Assembly (NCBI RefSeq): GCF_017814975.1
Contig: NZ_JAGIQA010000019.1
Location: 93,890 to 157,889, forward strand
Direction of reading: 5' to 3'
Origin: Cupriavidus consociatus
Lineage (GTDB): Bacteria > Pseudomonadota > Gammaproteobacteria > Burkholderiales > Burkholderiaceae
Length of the DNA stretch: 64,000 bases
In this document: positions 19,889-29,822 of the stretch, in pieces
Layout of the letters: each line of letters opens with the position of its first letter
How positions within the stretch are numbered: position 1 is the first letter of the stretch
Translations under genes and position numbers: made by a program
Notes under the pieces: generated by a model
The model's database searches: none
Told to the model about the DNA's origin: nothing
The model's input: the letters and a program-made list of their open reading frames with translations, nothing else

Positions 19889-21847
19889 TCAGACGCCCCA
19901 GACTTTCCAGCGCGGGCGCGTGGACTTCAGCGCCGTCTCCATCTGCGCATACAAAGTGCGCGTGGCGCCCTGCGCGGCGCCGCGTGTCCGCGCCTTGTCG
20001 AAGTAAGCCAGCGCGGTCTCGCGCTGCTGCACGCCGAGTGCCGACTCGACCACGCGCAGGCATACCTCGGCATCCCAGTCGTCGCGCACGGCAAAGGCGG
20101 CGGCGAAGTCCGCCATGGCCGCCTCATGGCGCCGCGCGGCGTTGTGGACCAGGCCGCGCTGGAGGCGCGGACCGGCCTGGTCGTCGGGATCGCCCTCGGT
20201 CAGCGCGACCGCCTGCTCGAACATCGGCAGCGCGCGCTCCGGATCGCCCAGCTCGCGCCAAAGCAGCCCGAAGCGGTTGTACAGCCAGGCGTCCTCGACC
20301 AGAAGCGCGCGGCGCTGCTGGGCCTCGATCTCGGCCAGCGCGTCGGCACGGTCATGTTCGTCCATGCGGGCCATCTGCGCCTGCAGCAGCACGGCGAAGT
20401 GTGCGCGCGCATGCGCCATGGGGTGCGCGGCTTCGCTGCGGGCCTCTACCGGCAGCGCATCCAGGCGCGCGTCCATATGCGCCATCGCGGCGCGCGCGGC
20501 CTCGGTCGGTTCGGCGCCACCCATGGCCTTCCAGGCCGCGATCAGGCGGCTGAAGGCCCAGGTGACATCGGCCGGGTTGCGCTCGAGCGGGTAGCGGTTG
20601 AGCACTTCGCCGGCCAGCTCGACCACCTTGCTGTGCTGGCCCGCGCCGGCATGGCAGTCGAGCAGGTCGATCCAGTGGTCGATGAACTCGCTGGCGGCCA
20701 TCCCCTGGCGATGCAGCGCGATGCGCTCTTCCAGGTGAGCGGCATCGGCGGGCAGGCTGCGCGCCAGCAGGCGGCACAACAAGGAATACACGTGCGGATC
20801 GGCATTGCCGCCGTGCCCCGCGGCATCGCCCTGGCCGGTGGCGAAATACTGGTCGTAGCACGTCACGCCGCGGCGGCACGCGGCCACCAGCGCGGGGCGC
20901 AGCGCTGCCTCGGCAGCTGGAACTTCGTCGATGAACTCGCCCAGCGCCATGGCGGCGCGGTAGTAGGCGGCGCCGTCATCGGACTTGTCGGTGATGGCAA
21001 AGCGCAGCCAGGGCTCCCGTTCGGCATCCTGCGCGCCGGCCTTGGCCAGTTGATGGCGCCAGGCCAGTTCGCGTACCTGGGCCTGCGGGTCAGGCACCTG
21101 GCGCAGGTAGACGGCCAGATCGTCGAGCGCGCCCTGCGTGTCGCCAACGCCCCAGCGCAGCGGCGCGCGCAGCCGGCGCGCCTCGGGATGGTCAGGATGC
21201 TCGGCCAGCACCCGGGCGGCCTGGTCGGCGGCGAGCGCGTCGCCGGCGTCAGCGTCGAGCTGCAGCAGCTGCGGGTTGTCCAGCGCCACGCGGCCCAGGC
21301 AGACGCGCATCAGCGGCTCCACCGGCACGCCGGCGGCCTTGGCACGGGCAATGTAGTCCTGCGCCAGCGGCGCGATGTCTTCCGCGCCCAGGTCGGGATT
21401 GCGGAACATCAGATCGTGCCAGTAGCGTGCCGCGCCAGCCATATCGTTCATGCGCAGCGCGGCCAGGCCGGCGTGGAAATGCGCCGGCCATTCGCCCGAC
21501 AGCAAGCCGCTGCGCTGCGCGGCCTCGTGCAGCCACGGGCGCGCCTCGGCGTCGCGGCCCACGCTCATCAGCATGGCGCCGTAGCGGTGCGCGATCACGC
21601 CGCGCGAGGCCCAGCGGTGCGGCGGCTGCAGAGGCAGGCTGTCCACGCGCCCAAGTGCCTCGTCCAGCACGGCGAATGCCGCGGCGGCATCGCCGTTGTC
21701 GAAGTGCAGCCGCGCGCGCAGCGTGACGAAATCGACCACCTCGGGCCGGGCCTGCGCGAGCTGGTCGGCGATCTGCAGGGCTTCGGCAAAGCGGCCCAGG
21801 TTGGCAAGCTCGATGGCGTGGTCGTAGCTGACTTCCGGCACGGACAC
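19889..21847 (-). CDS. Large tetratricopeptide-repeat protein of unknown role
   Basis: About 652 aa, rich in Ala and composed of helix-turn-helix TPR-like units, clear near the start (YDHAIELANLGRFAEALQIAD) and the end (ERALPMFEQAVALTEGD). No signal peptide, membrane segment or catalytic domain is seen, so it is probably a cytoplasmic scaffold. Start choice: a GTG at 21847 has a perfect AAGGAG 6 nt upstream; an in-frame ATG at 21865 lies just before that Shine-Dalgarno and lacks its own. The GTG is preferred. It stands alone, with a terminator at 19813-19843 and the orphan LivK-like gene's terminator upstream. No function is assigned. Confidence 0.85.
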   Translation of the reverse strand: MSVPEVSYDHAIELANLGRFAEALQIADQLAQARPEVVDFVTLRARLHFDNGDAAAAFAVLDEALGRVDSLPLQPPHRWASRGVIAHRYGAMLMSVGRDAEARPWLHEAAQRSGLLSGEWPAHFHAGLAALRMNDMAGAARYWHDLMFRNPDLGAEDIAPLAQDYIARAKAAGVPVEPLMRVCLGRVALDNPQLLQLDADAGDALAADQAARVLAEHPDHPEARRLRAPLRWGVGDTQGALDDLAVYLRQVPDPQAQVRELAWRHQLAKAGAQDAEREPWLRFAITDKSDDGAAYYRAAMALGEFIDEVPAAEAALRPALVAACRRGVTCYDQYFATGQGDAAGHGGNADPHVYSLLCRLLARSLPADAAHLEERIALHRQGMAASEFIDHWIDLLDCHAGAGQHSKVVELAGEVLNRYPLERNPADVTWAFSRLIAAWKAMGGAEPTEAARAAMAHMDARLDALPVEARSEAAHPMAHARAHFAVLLQAQMARMDEHDRADALAEIEAQQRRALLVEDAWLYNRFGLLWRELGDPERALPMFEQAVALTEGDPDDQAGPRLQRGLVHNAARRHEAAMADFAAAFAVRDDWDAEVCLRVVESALGVQQRETALAYFDKARTRGAAQGATRTLYAQMETALKSTRPRWKVWGV

Positions 21848-21957
21848 GTACTGCTCCTTCTGCATTTTGGTAAGCGAGTGCGGGATTATGCGCCATGAGG
21901 GCGATCCGCATCCGGACAACCATCGGCACAGTGGCCGCTTTTTTTAGCCTGCGCACC

Positions 21958-21988
21958 AAAAACAAAACGCCACCCGAGGGTGGCGTCC
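21958..21988 (-). terminator. Terminator of the orphan LivK-like gene
   Basis: ACGCCACCC pairs with GGGTGGCGT around a short loop, and the minus strand then reads TTTTGTTTTTGG. It lies 22 bp after the stop codon of the gene ending at 22010. Confidence 0.88.
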
Positions 21989-22009
21989 TGCCTGGCGGGC
22001 ATGGATGGC

Positions 22010-23161
22010 TTACTTGCCGCCAACCGTTTCCAGCACGGTCCACTTGCCGCCCACCACCTTGTAGACGGTGATGCCGCCGTCCTTCAGGTCGCCGCGGGCG
22101 TCATAGGCCAGCGTCCTGGTGGTCACGCCCTGCATGCTGGTCGCGGCCAGCACCGGCAGGTAGCGCGCCGGATCGGCCGAACCGGCCTTGACCATCGCGG
22201 TCATCATCGCGGTGGCGCCGTCATACGAATACGGCGAGTAGGTCTGCACCTTGGAGCCGAAGCGCTTCTCGTACTTCTTCTCATAGGCGGCGCCGCCCGG
22301 CATCTGCTCCAGCGGCAGGCCTGCCAGCGACACCACGGTGCCTTCGGCGGCAGGGCCGGCCAGCTTCAGGAAGTTGTCGGTCTTGGACATTTCGCCCGAC
22401 ACCAGCGGAGCCTTGATGCCCAGTTCCTTGACCTGCTTGGCCATCGGCGCGGACTGGGTTTCGGCGCCGCCGTAGAAGATGATGTCCGGGTTGCTGCGCT
22501 TGATGTTGGTCAGCACGGCCTTGAAGTCCACCGCCTTGTCGTTGGTGAACTCGCGGCGAACGATCTTGCCGCCGGCGGCCTTGGCGGCCTTCTCGAACTC
22601 GTCGGCCAGGCCCTGGCCGTACGCGGTGCGGTCATCGACGATGGCGATGTTCTTCGCGCCCAGCTTCTTCACCACAAAGGCGCCGATCACCGAACCCTGC
22701 TGGGTGTCGGAGGTCATCATGCGGAAGGTGGTCTTGAAACCCTGCTTGGTGTATTCGGGCGCGGTCGCCATGGCGATCTGCGGAATGCCGGCACGGTTGT
22801 AGACCATCGACGCCGGAATGGTGGTGCCCGAGTTGAAGTGGCCGAGCATGCCCTGGATACCGCCGTCGACCAGCTTCTGCGCGACCACCGAACCGGTCTT
22901 GGGGTCGGCCTGGTCGTCTTCGGAGACCAGCACGAACTTGACTTCCTTGCCGCCGATCTTGGGCTTGGTGGCGTTCATGTCCTCGATCGCGAGGACGATG
23001 CCGTTCTGCATGTCCTTGCCGTACTGGGCCTGGCCGCCGGTCATCGGGCCGGCATAGCCCAGCTTGATTTCCTGTGCCTGCGCGAAGGCGGCGGAGGCGG
23101 CGGTCAGGCCGGCCAGGGTCAGGGCAACGGTCAGTGCCGTCTTGTGGAATGTCGAGCTCAT
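22010..23161 (-). CDS. Branched-chain amino acid-type ABC transporter substrate-binding protein, orphan
   Basis: 383 aa. A Sec signal peptide (residues 1-28, cut after AAFAQA) precedes a LivK/Peripla_BP_6 domain that starts IKLGYAGPMTGGQAQYGKDMQNG and contains GHFNSGTTIPASMVY and DDRTAYGQGLADEF, close to the LivJ/LivK type. The start at 23161 has AAGGAGATCTG just upstream. No permease or ATPase gene is adjacent, so it probably delivers to the Liv systems encoded elsewhere. It is flanked by a TPR gene and putA, and has its own terminator. Leucine, isoleucine and valine are likely ligands. Confidence 0.92.
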   Translation of the reverse strand: MSSTFHKTALTVALTLAGLTAASAAFAQAQEIKLGYAGPMTGGQAQYGKDMQNGIVLAIEDMNATKPKIGGKEVKFVLVSEDDQADPKTGSVVAQKLVDGGIQGMLGHFNSGTTIPASMVYNRAGIPQIAMATAPEYTKQGFKTTFRMMTSDTQQGSVIGAFVVKKLGAKNIAIVDDRTAYGQGLADEFEKAAKAAGGKIVRREFTNDKAVDFKAVLTNIKRSNPDIIFYGGAETQSAPMAKQVKELGIKAPLVSGEMSKTDNFLKLAGPAAEGTVVSLAGLPLEQMPGGAAYEKKYEKRFGSKVQTYSPYSYDGATAMMTAMVKAGSADPARYLPVLAATSMQGVTTRTLAYDARGDLKDGGITVYKVVGGKWTVLETVGGK

Positions 23162-23341
23162 CAGATCTCCTTGGGTCCCAATTGGTGCCACGCTGTGCCG
23201 CGGGGGTGCCGGTATGGCTCCCTGAGCGGCGTATTTTTCGAGGTGCGGCCTGGCAGTGCCGCGCCCTCCTTGGTATGCGCGCCGGGGGCAGGATCGCCGC
23301 CACCGGTGCGCGCTTCGACAAGACGCGCGTCCGAGAGTGCC

Positions 23342-26300
23342 TCAGCCGATCGTCATCAAACTTGCATTGCCGCCCGCGGCGGCGGTGTTGACCGACAGCG
23401 AGCGCTCGATCAGCAGGCGGTCGAGCGCGACGGTCGGCTCGCCTTGCGCCAGCCCCTGCACGCCGATGATCGGCCCCGGGCGCGCCGCCACCTGCTCGCA
23501 CACCGTGCGCAGCTGGTCTGAGTCGCCGTGGTGCAGCACCGCATCGATGGCGATGTCCGCGGCGGTCCAGTCAGCCACCATGCGGACGCGCGATTGTACG
23601 CCCTTAGGCAGGCGCGCAAACAGCCCCCGCGCAACAGGGTTTTCCGGCCATACGGCGCGCGCGCCGACGGTCAGCACGGCGGCCAGCTGCACCGCCAGGT
23701 CGGCTTCCTGCGCGGCCAGGCACAGCACGTGAGCGCGCGGCAGCAGCGTGTAGGTGTTGCGCTCGCCGGTGGGGCCGGGCAGCGTCACCGCCAGGCCCGA
23801 CGGCGATGCCTCGGCAAAGCGCGCGCAGGCGTCGGCGACCGCGGGCAGCTCGGTGGCGGCCCAGTTGCGGAAGGCTTCGGCGGCGCGCGCTGCTTCATCG
23901 TCCGGGCCGACCATCTCGGCGTGGCTCGTCACATCTGCCGCGCGCACGCTGCGTGCCACCGCGTCCTGCGGACACACCGACAGCAGCCGGTGCAGGTAGA
24001 GCGGGCCGCCCGCCTTGGGTCCGGTGCCCGACAGTGCCTCGCCACCGAACGGCTGCACGCCCACCACCGCGCCGACGATGTTGCGGTTCACGTACAGGTT
24101 GCCCACATGGGCGCGGCTGACGATAAACGAGATGGTTTCGTCGATGCGGGTATGAATGCCCAGCGTCAGGCCGTAGTTGGTGCCGTTGATCTGGCTGACC
24201 ATGGTGTCGAGCGCGGCGCGCGGGAAGCGCACCACGTGCAGCACCGGGCCGAACACTTCGCGCTTCAGTTCCTCGATGCTGTCCAGCTCGATCAGCGTCG
24301 GCGGCACGAAGGTGCCATTGCGGCAGCTGGCGCCCTGCGCGGCGTTGGGGTCGGCCTGATGGACGCGGCGGCCCTTGGCACGCATGGCGTCGATATGGCG
24401 CACGATGTTGGCGCGCGCCTCTTCGTCGATCACCGGGCCGACGTCGGTGGACAGGCGATCCGGGTTGGCCATGGTCAGTTCCTGCATCGCGCCCTTGAGC
24501 ATCTCCAGCACGCGGTCAGCCACGTCCTCCTGCAGGCACAGCACGCGCAGCGCCGAACAGCGCTGGCCGGCCGAGTCGAAGGCGGAGTTGACCACGTCGC
24601 CGACCACCTGCTCGGCCAGCGCCGAGGAGTCGACGATCATCGCGTTCTGGCCGCCGGTCTCGGCGATCAGCGGGATCGGACGGCCGGCGGCGTCAAGACG
24701 GCCGGCGACATTGCGTTGCAGGATGCGCGCGACCTCGGTCGAGCCGGTGAACATCACGCCCTTGATGCGGGCATCGCCCACCAGCGCGGCACCGACGGTC
24801 TCGCCGCGGCCCGGCAGCAGCTGCACCGCGCCGGCCGGAACGCCGGCGTCGCGCAGCAGCTTCACCGCGGCGGCGGCGATCAGCGGGGTCTGCTCGGCGG
24901 GCTTGGCCAGCACCGGGTTGCCGGCGGCCAGCGCCGCGGCGACCTGCCCGGTGAAGATCGCCAGCGGGAAATTCCACGGGCTGATGCACACCACCGGGCC
25001 CAGCGGGCGATGGGTCTCGTTGTCGAAGCCGCGGCGAATCTCGGCGGCGTAGTAGCGCAGGAAGTCCACCGCCTCGCGCACTTCGGCGATGGCGTTGGAG
25101 AAGGTCTTGCCGGCCTCGCGCATGATGATGCCCATCAGCGACTGCATCTGGGCTTCCATCAGGTCCGCGGCGCGCTCGAGCGCGGCGGCGCGCACGTCCG
25201 GGGGCGTGGCTTGCCAGATCGGTGCGGCATTGACGGCGGCCTGCAGCGCGGCGTCGACGTCGGCCTGGCTGGCTTCGGTGACCTGGCCGACCACGTCACG
25301 GTGGTCGGCGGGGTTCAGCACCGGCGTGGTGATGGCGTCGGCCGAGCGCGGCGAATCGGCGACCAGCGCGGCGCCCAGCATCGGCTCGGCAACCTGGCGC
25401 TCGCTGGTGCCCGCCAGCAAGGCCGACGACAGCGACGCCAGCCGGTGTTCATTGGCCAGGTCGATGCCGGCGGAATTGGGACGGCTCTTGCCGTACAGCG
25501 TGCGTGGCGACGGGATGCGCGGATGCGGCAGGCCCAGCGTGCCTTCGTCGCGGTGCATGGCCTCGACCACGGCAACGGGGTCGGCAACCAGCTCGTCCAG
25601 CGAGATGGTGTCGTCGGCGATGCGGTTCACGAACGAGGTGTTGGCGCCGTTCTCCAGCAGGCGGCGCACCAGGTAGGCCAGCAGCGTCTCATGTGTGCCG
25701 ACCGGCGCGTAGATGCGGCACGGGCGGTTGAACTTGCCGTCGGCGGTGGGGCCGACCACCTGGTCGTACAGCGGCTCGCCCATGCCGTGCAGGCACTGGA
25801 ACTCGTACTGGCCTGGATAGTAGCTGTGGCCGGCGATCTGATAGATGGCCGACAGGGTATGCGCGTTGTGCGTCGCGAACTGCGGATAGATCGCGTCCGG
25901 CACCGACAGCAGCTTGCGCGCGCAGGCCACGTACGACACATCGGTGTAGACCTTGCGCGTGTAGACCGGATAGCCTTCCAGGCCTTCCACCTGGCCGCGC
26001 TTGATCTCGCTGTCCCAATAGGCGCCCTTGACCAGCCGGATCATCAGGCGGTGGCGGCTGCGGCGGGCCAGGTCGATCAGGTAGTCGATCACGAACGGGC
26101 AGCGCTTCTGGTAGCCCTGCACCACGAAGCCGATGCCATTCCAGCCGGCCAGCTCGGGCTCGAAGCACAGGCGCTCCAGCAGGTCGAGCGAGATCTCCAG
26201 GCGGTCGGCTTCCTCGGCATCGATATTGATGCCGATGTCGTACTGGCGCGCCAGCAGCGTCAGCGACTTCAGGCGCTCGTACAGTTCGCCGATCACGCGC

Positions 26301-27331
26301 TCGTGCTGGGCACGGCTGTAGCGCGGATGCAGCGCCGACAGCTTGATCGAGATGCCCGGGCCTTCATAGATGCCACGGCCGCGCGAGGCCTGGCCGATAG
26401 CGTGGATGGCCTGCTCGTACGACGCCAGGTAGCGCACGGCGTCAGCCTCGGTCATGGCCGCTTCGCCCAGCATGTCGTAGGAGTAGCGGAAGCCCTGCGC
26501 CTCGTACTTGCGCGCGTTGGCGAGCGCCTCGGAAATGGTCTCGCCGGTCACGAACTGCTCGCCCATCAGGCGCATCGCCATGTCCACGCCCTTGCGGATC
26601 AGCGGCTCGCCGCCCTTGCCGATAATGCGCGTGAGCGCCTTGGTCAGGCCCGATTCGGTATGCGTGGCGACCAGCTTGCCGGTCAGCAGCAAGCCCCAGG
26701 TGGCGGCGTTGACGAACAGCGACGGGCTCTGGCCCAGGTGCGACTGCCAGTTGGCGCCGCTGATCTTGTCGCGGATCAGCGCGTCACGCGTGGCCTTGTC
26801 GGGAATGCGCAGCAGCGCCTCGGCCAGGCACATCAGCGCCACGCCTTCCTGCGACGACAGCGAGAATTCCTGGATCAGGCCCTGCACCAGGCCTTCGCGG
26901 CCCGTGCCGACCTTCTGCTCGCGCAGCCGCATGGCCAGCGTCTTGGCCATCTTGATGGCGGCCTCGGCCTGCTGCTGCGGCAGGCGCGCCTGTTCCAGCA
27001 GCACCGGCACGCAGTCGGTCTCGGGACGGCGGTAGGCGGAGGTAATGGCGGCTCGCAGCACGGATTGGGGCTGGATGCTCTGGGCGAATTCCAGGAACGG
27101 CTGCGGCGCGCCGTCGGCAGGGACCAGGTCCGAGGCGTCGGCACCATCGGTGTCGGCCGAGCCGGCGGCGCTGGTCTCGTGCGGCAGGTGCCCGCGCTCG
27201 ACTTGCTCCAGGTAAGTGAAGATGGCCTGCTTGATCAGCCAGTGCGGGGTGCGGTCGATGGATTGGGCGACTCGCTTGAGGCGTTCGCGCGAGGCGTCGT
27301 CGAGCTTGACGCCGAGAGTGGTGGTGGCCAT
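23342..27331 (-). CDS. putA: Trifunctional proline utilization protein PutA
   Basis: 1329 aa, against 1320 for E. coli PutA. Domains in order: ribbon-helix-helix DNA-binding domain (about 1-50, LGVKLDDASRERLKRVAQ), FAD-dependent proline dehydrogenase (about 180-480, with RGIYEGPGISIKLSALHPRY and MIRLVKGAYWDSE), P5C dehydrogenase (about 570-1050, with Glu891 in AETGGQN and catalytic Cys925 in GQRCSALRV), and a C-terminal domain. It oxidises proline to glutamate at the membrane and, without proline, represses its own gene. Three copies of a GTTGCA operator lie 120-170 bp upstream. The frame runs on to 27490, but the RHH domain starts at the ATG at 27331. Confidence 0.97.
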   Translation of the reverse strand: MATTTLGVKLDDASRERLKRVAQSIDRTPHWLIKQAIFTYLEQVERGHLPHETSAAGSADTDGADASDLVPADGAPQPFLEFAQSIQPQSVLRAAITSAYRRPETDCVPVLLEQARLPQQQAEAAIKMAKTLAMRLREQKVGTGREGLVQGLIQEFSLSSQEGVALMCLAEALLRIPDKATRDALIRDKISGANWQSHLGQSPSLFVNAATWGLLLTGKLVATHTESGLTKALTRIIGKGGEPLIRKGVDMAMRLMGEQFVTGETISEALANARKYEAQGFRYSYDMLGEAAMTEADAVRYLASYEQAIHAIGQASRGRGIYEGPGISIKLSALHPRYSRAQHERVIGELYERLKSLTLLARQYDIGINIDAEEADRLEISLDLLERLCFEPELAGWNGIGFVVQGYQKRCPFVIDYLIDLARRSRHRLMIRLVKGAYWDSEIKRGQVEGLEGYPVYTRKVYTDVSYVACARKLLSVPDAIYPQFATHNAHTLSAIYQIAGHSYYPGQYEFQCLHGMGEPLYDQVVGPTADGKFNRPCRIYAPVGTHETLLAYLVRRLLENGANTSFVNRIADDTISLDELVADPVAVVEAMHRDEGTLGLPHPRIPSPRTLYGKSRPNSAGIDLANEHRLASLSSALLAGTSERQVAEPMLGAALVADSPRSADAITTPVLNPADHRDVVGQVTEASQADVDAALQAAVNAAPIWQATPPDVRAAALERAADLMEAQMQSLMGIIMREAGKTFSNAIAEVREAVDFLRYYAAEIRRGFDNETHRPLGPVVCISPWNFPLAIFTGQVAAALAAGNPVLAKPAEQTPLIAAAAVKLLRDAGVPAGAVQLLPGRGETVGAALVGDARIKGVMFTGSTEVARILQRNVAGRLDAAGRPIPLIAETGGQNAMIVDSSALAEQVVGDVVNSAFDSAGQRCSALRVLCLQEDVADRVLEMLKGAMQELTMANPDRLSTDVGPVIDEEARANIVRHIDAMRAKGRRVHQADPNAAQGASCRNGTFVPPTLIELDSIEELKREVFGPVLHVVRFPRAALDTMVSQINGTNYGLTLGIHTRIDETISFIVSRAHVGNLYVNRNIVGAVVGVQPFGGEALSGTGPKAGGPLYLHRLLSVCPQDAVARSVRAADVTSHAEMVGPDDEAARAAEAFRNWAATELPAVADACARFAEASPSGLAVTLPGPTGERNTYTLLPRAHVLCLAAQEADLAVQLAAVLTVGARAVWPENPVARGLFARLPKGVQSRVRMVADWTAADIAIDAVLHHGDSDQLRTVCEQVAARPGPIIGVQGLAQGEPTVALDRLLIERSLSVNTAAAGGNASLMTIG

Positions 27332-27429
27332 GCGGGCAGTTCTCCGAAAAAACTGGGGCGCCGCCGGTATTGCCGCGCCGATGCCGCGGGCATGGACGCA
27401 CGACCGGCCGCAGCCTGTGAGCTGGCGCG

Positions 27430-27501
27430 ATCTTACTCCCGAAAAACCTAAGGGTGCAACCCAGTGCAACCCTAACGTTAACCCTGACAAATGGGTTGCA
27501 C
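27430..27501 (-). promoter_or_regulatory. putA promoter region with three PutA-type operators
   Basis: The 9-mer GGGTTGCAC occurs three times. Two copies lie on the minus strand, at 27454-27462 and 27464-27472, in direct order exactly 10 bp (one helix turn) apart. One copy lies on the plus strand, at 27493-27501. Each contains GTTGCA, the motif reported for the E. coli PutA RHH domain. A candidate promoter overlaps them: TTGCAC (27454-27459), 18 nt, TAAGAT (27430-27435), minus strand. Confidence 0.72.
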
Positions 27502-27524
27502 CTGCGCAGCTCGCCGCCGCCGGC

Positions 27525-29822
27525 TCATATCCGGAGGGGGTCGATTTCCAGCTGCCAGCGCACCCCTTTCACCTCGGTTCCCACCTCTGCGAAAGTCTGC
27601 ACCCACTCAGCCATAAACCGTTGCAGCGCCGGCCTGGAAGTCGCCTCGACCAGCATCTGGGCGCGCTCGCGGTAGGCGATGCGCACCATCGACATCGGCA
27701 CCGGGTCGTGCAGTTGCACCTCGGCCGCCAGCTGGCACGAATCGGCGTGCCGCCGCGCTGCCTGCAGGAACTGCAGGGCCCGCTCCAACTCGCCGTGCTC
27801 CGCGGTGACCAGCACCTGGAAGCAGAACGGGGGCAACCCGGCCTGGCGCCGCTCCCGCAACTGGCTGGCTGCGAATCCATCATAGTCATGGCGCGTCAGC
27901 GCCTGCAATGCCGGGGTGTCCGGGTAACGGGTCTGGATCAGCACCTCGCCCGGCAGCCCGGCGCGTCCGGCGCGCCCCGCCACCTGCATCAGCGATGCGA
28001 ACAGGTGTTCGGCGGCGCGGAAATCGTGGCTGAACATGGCGGCGTCCGGGTGCACGATGCCGACCAGCGTCACGCGCTGGAAGTCATGGCCCTTCGCGAC
28101 CATCTGGGTGCCTACCAGGATATCGACTTCACCCGCATGGACTTCGTCGAACATTGCCTGTGCGCTGCCTTTGCGCCGGGTGGAGTCGGCGTCGATGCGC
28201 GCGATGCGCGCCTGCGGGAAGCGTGATGCCAGCGCTTCCTCAATGCGCTGGGTGCCGCGGCCGAGCGGCGCGACATCGACATTGCCGCAGTCCGGGCAGT
28301 GGTGCGGCACCGGCGCCTCCAGCCCGCAGTGGTGGCAGCGCAGGCGCCGCTCGGGCCGGTGCAGTACCAGGTATGCCGAGCAGCGTGGGCAACCGGACAG
28401 CCAGCCGCAGCTGTCGCAGGCAATGACCGGCGCGTAGCCACGGCGATTCAGGAACAGCAGGCTCTGCTCGCCGCGTGACAGCCGGGCATCTATCGCTTCG
28501 AGCAGCGGCATCGACAGGCCTTCGAACAGTGCACGCTGGCGTTGGCGCTCATGGTTCAGGTCGACCAGGCGCACGGTGGGCAGCGCTGCATCGGCCTGGG
28601 CGCGCTCGCGCAGCACCAGCTTGCGGTAGGTGCCCTGCCCTGCCCGCCACCACGTTTCCATCGACGGCGTGGCCGAACCCAGCACGACCGCGATGCCGCG
28701 CTGCTTGGCGCGCCACACCGCCAGGTCGCGGGCCGAGTAGCGCAGCCCTTCCTGCTGCTTGTAGGAGGTATCGTGCTCCTCGTCGACCACGATCAGTGCC
28801 AGCGCCGGCAGCGACGCCATCACGGCCATGCGCGTGCCCAGCACGATACGAGCCTCGCCGCGGTGCGCGGCCAGCCACTGCAGGCTGCGCTCCTGGTCAG
28901 CCAGGCCGCTGTGCAGCACCGCCAGCGGCAGGTGCGGGAAGCGCGCGGCAATGCGCGTCTGCAACTGGGGCGTCAGGTTGATTTCGGGTACCAGCATCAG
29001 CACCTGGGAGTGCGGGTCGCGCTCCAGCACGGCCTGCATCGCGTGCAGGTAGACCTCGGTCTTTCCGCTGCCGGTAACGCCGTGCAACAGGAACGGAGCG
29101 AAACCCTGTGCTTCGGCGATCGCCTGCACCGCGGCGCGCTGCTCGTCGTGCAAGGCGGGGGCCGCGGACGGCGCCTGCATCGGCGCGGTCGCCAGCAACC
29201 GCCGGGCGGTGCGATCGGCGCCGACCCAGCCGGCGGCCTGCCATTCGGCCAGCCGGACCGGTGCCGCCGCGCACAGCGCGCGCGCATCGGCCAGCGCCAG
29301 TGGCGTGCCAGCGGCCGCGCGTTCGGCGAGCGCCTGCGCCAGCGCCCGCACGCTGCGGGCCCGCGGCGGCACGGCGGCGAGCAAGTTATCCACATGCACG
29401 GGCAATACGCGGTATTCGTCGGTGCGGGCACGCTGTGCCAGGCCTGGCCAGCTGTCGGCTTCGCGCAACGCCGGCGGCAGCGCCGGCAGCATGACTTCGC
29501 CCAGGCGGCGCTGGTAGTAGCGCGCCGCAAACGCGGCCAGCGCGATCCAGTCGGGCGACAACGGCGACATCCAGTCCAGGCGCTGCGCTATCGGGCGCAG
29601 CCGGTCGGGCGGCACATCGGAGGCGGCAGCGCGCTCTACGGCTACGCCAACCAGGCTGCGGCGGCCAAAAGGCACCACCACCAGATCGCCGGGGGCGACC
29701 TCCGGCGTCGCCAGGTAGTCGAAACAATCGTCGGCGGGGGTGTCCAGCGCCACGCGCACAATCGGCAGAGCGATGGCGGGGTCGCCACTCGATATGGCGG
29801 TGGCGCCGCTATCGTCCGCCAT
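27525..29822 (-). CDS. priA: Primosomal replication protein N' (PriA helicase)
   Basis: 765 aa, close to E. coli PriA (732). This 3'-5' helicase restarts collapsed replication forks. The N-terminal DNA-binding region (1-220) is followed by Walker A GVTGSGKT (248-255), the Walker B DEEHD box in VVDEEHDTSYKQ, and a zinc-binding insertion with eight cysteines (CDSCGWLSGCPRCS, then CHHCGL and HCPDCGN). The helicase C domain has GRAGRAGLPG near QVAGRAGR. It is followed by putA after 193 bp and preceded by a 520-bp intergenic region with a DnaA box. Probably monocistronic. Confidence 0.95.
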   Translation of the reverse strand: MADDSGATAISSGDPAIALPIVRVALDTPADDCFDYLATPEVAPGDLVVVPFGRRSLVGVAVERAAASDVPPDRLRPIAQRLDWMSPLSPDWIALAAFAARYYQRRLGEVMLPALPPALREADSWPGLAQRARTDEYRVLPVHVDNLLAAVPPRARSVRALAQALAERAAAGTPLALADARALCAAAPVRLAEWQAAGWVGADRTARRLLATAPMQAPSAAPALHDEQRAAVQAIAEAQGFAPFLLHGVTGSGKTEVYLHAMQAVLERDPHSQVLMLVPEINLTPQLQTRIAARFPHLPLAVLHSGLADQERSLQWLAAHRGEARIVLGTRMAVMASLPALALIVVDEEHDTSYKQQEGLRYSARDLAVWRAKQRGIAVVLGSATPSMETWWRAGQGTYRKLVLRERAQADAALPTVRLVDLNHERQRQRALFEGLSMPLLEAIDARLSRGEQSLLFLNRRGYAPVIACDSCGWLSGCPRCSAYLVLHRPERRLRCHHCGLEAPVPHHCPDCGNVDVAPLGRGTQRIEEALASRFPQARIARIDADSTRRKGSAQAMFDEVHAGEVDILVGTQMVAKGHDFQRVTLVGIVHPDAAMFSHDFRAAEHLFASLMQVAGRAGRAGLPGEVLIQTRYPDTPALQALTRHDYDGFAASQLRERRQAGLPPFCFQVLVTAEHGELERALQFLQAARRHADSCQLAAEVQLHDPVPMSMVRIAYRERAQMLVEATSRPALQRFMAEWVQTFAEVGTEVKGVRWQLEIDPLRI

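Noticed and set aside
23528..27451. A 1307-codon open frame opposite putA
   Set aside because: Antisense to all PutA domains; composition typical of a shadow frame.
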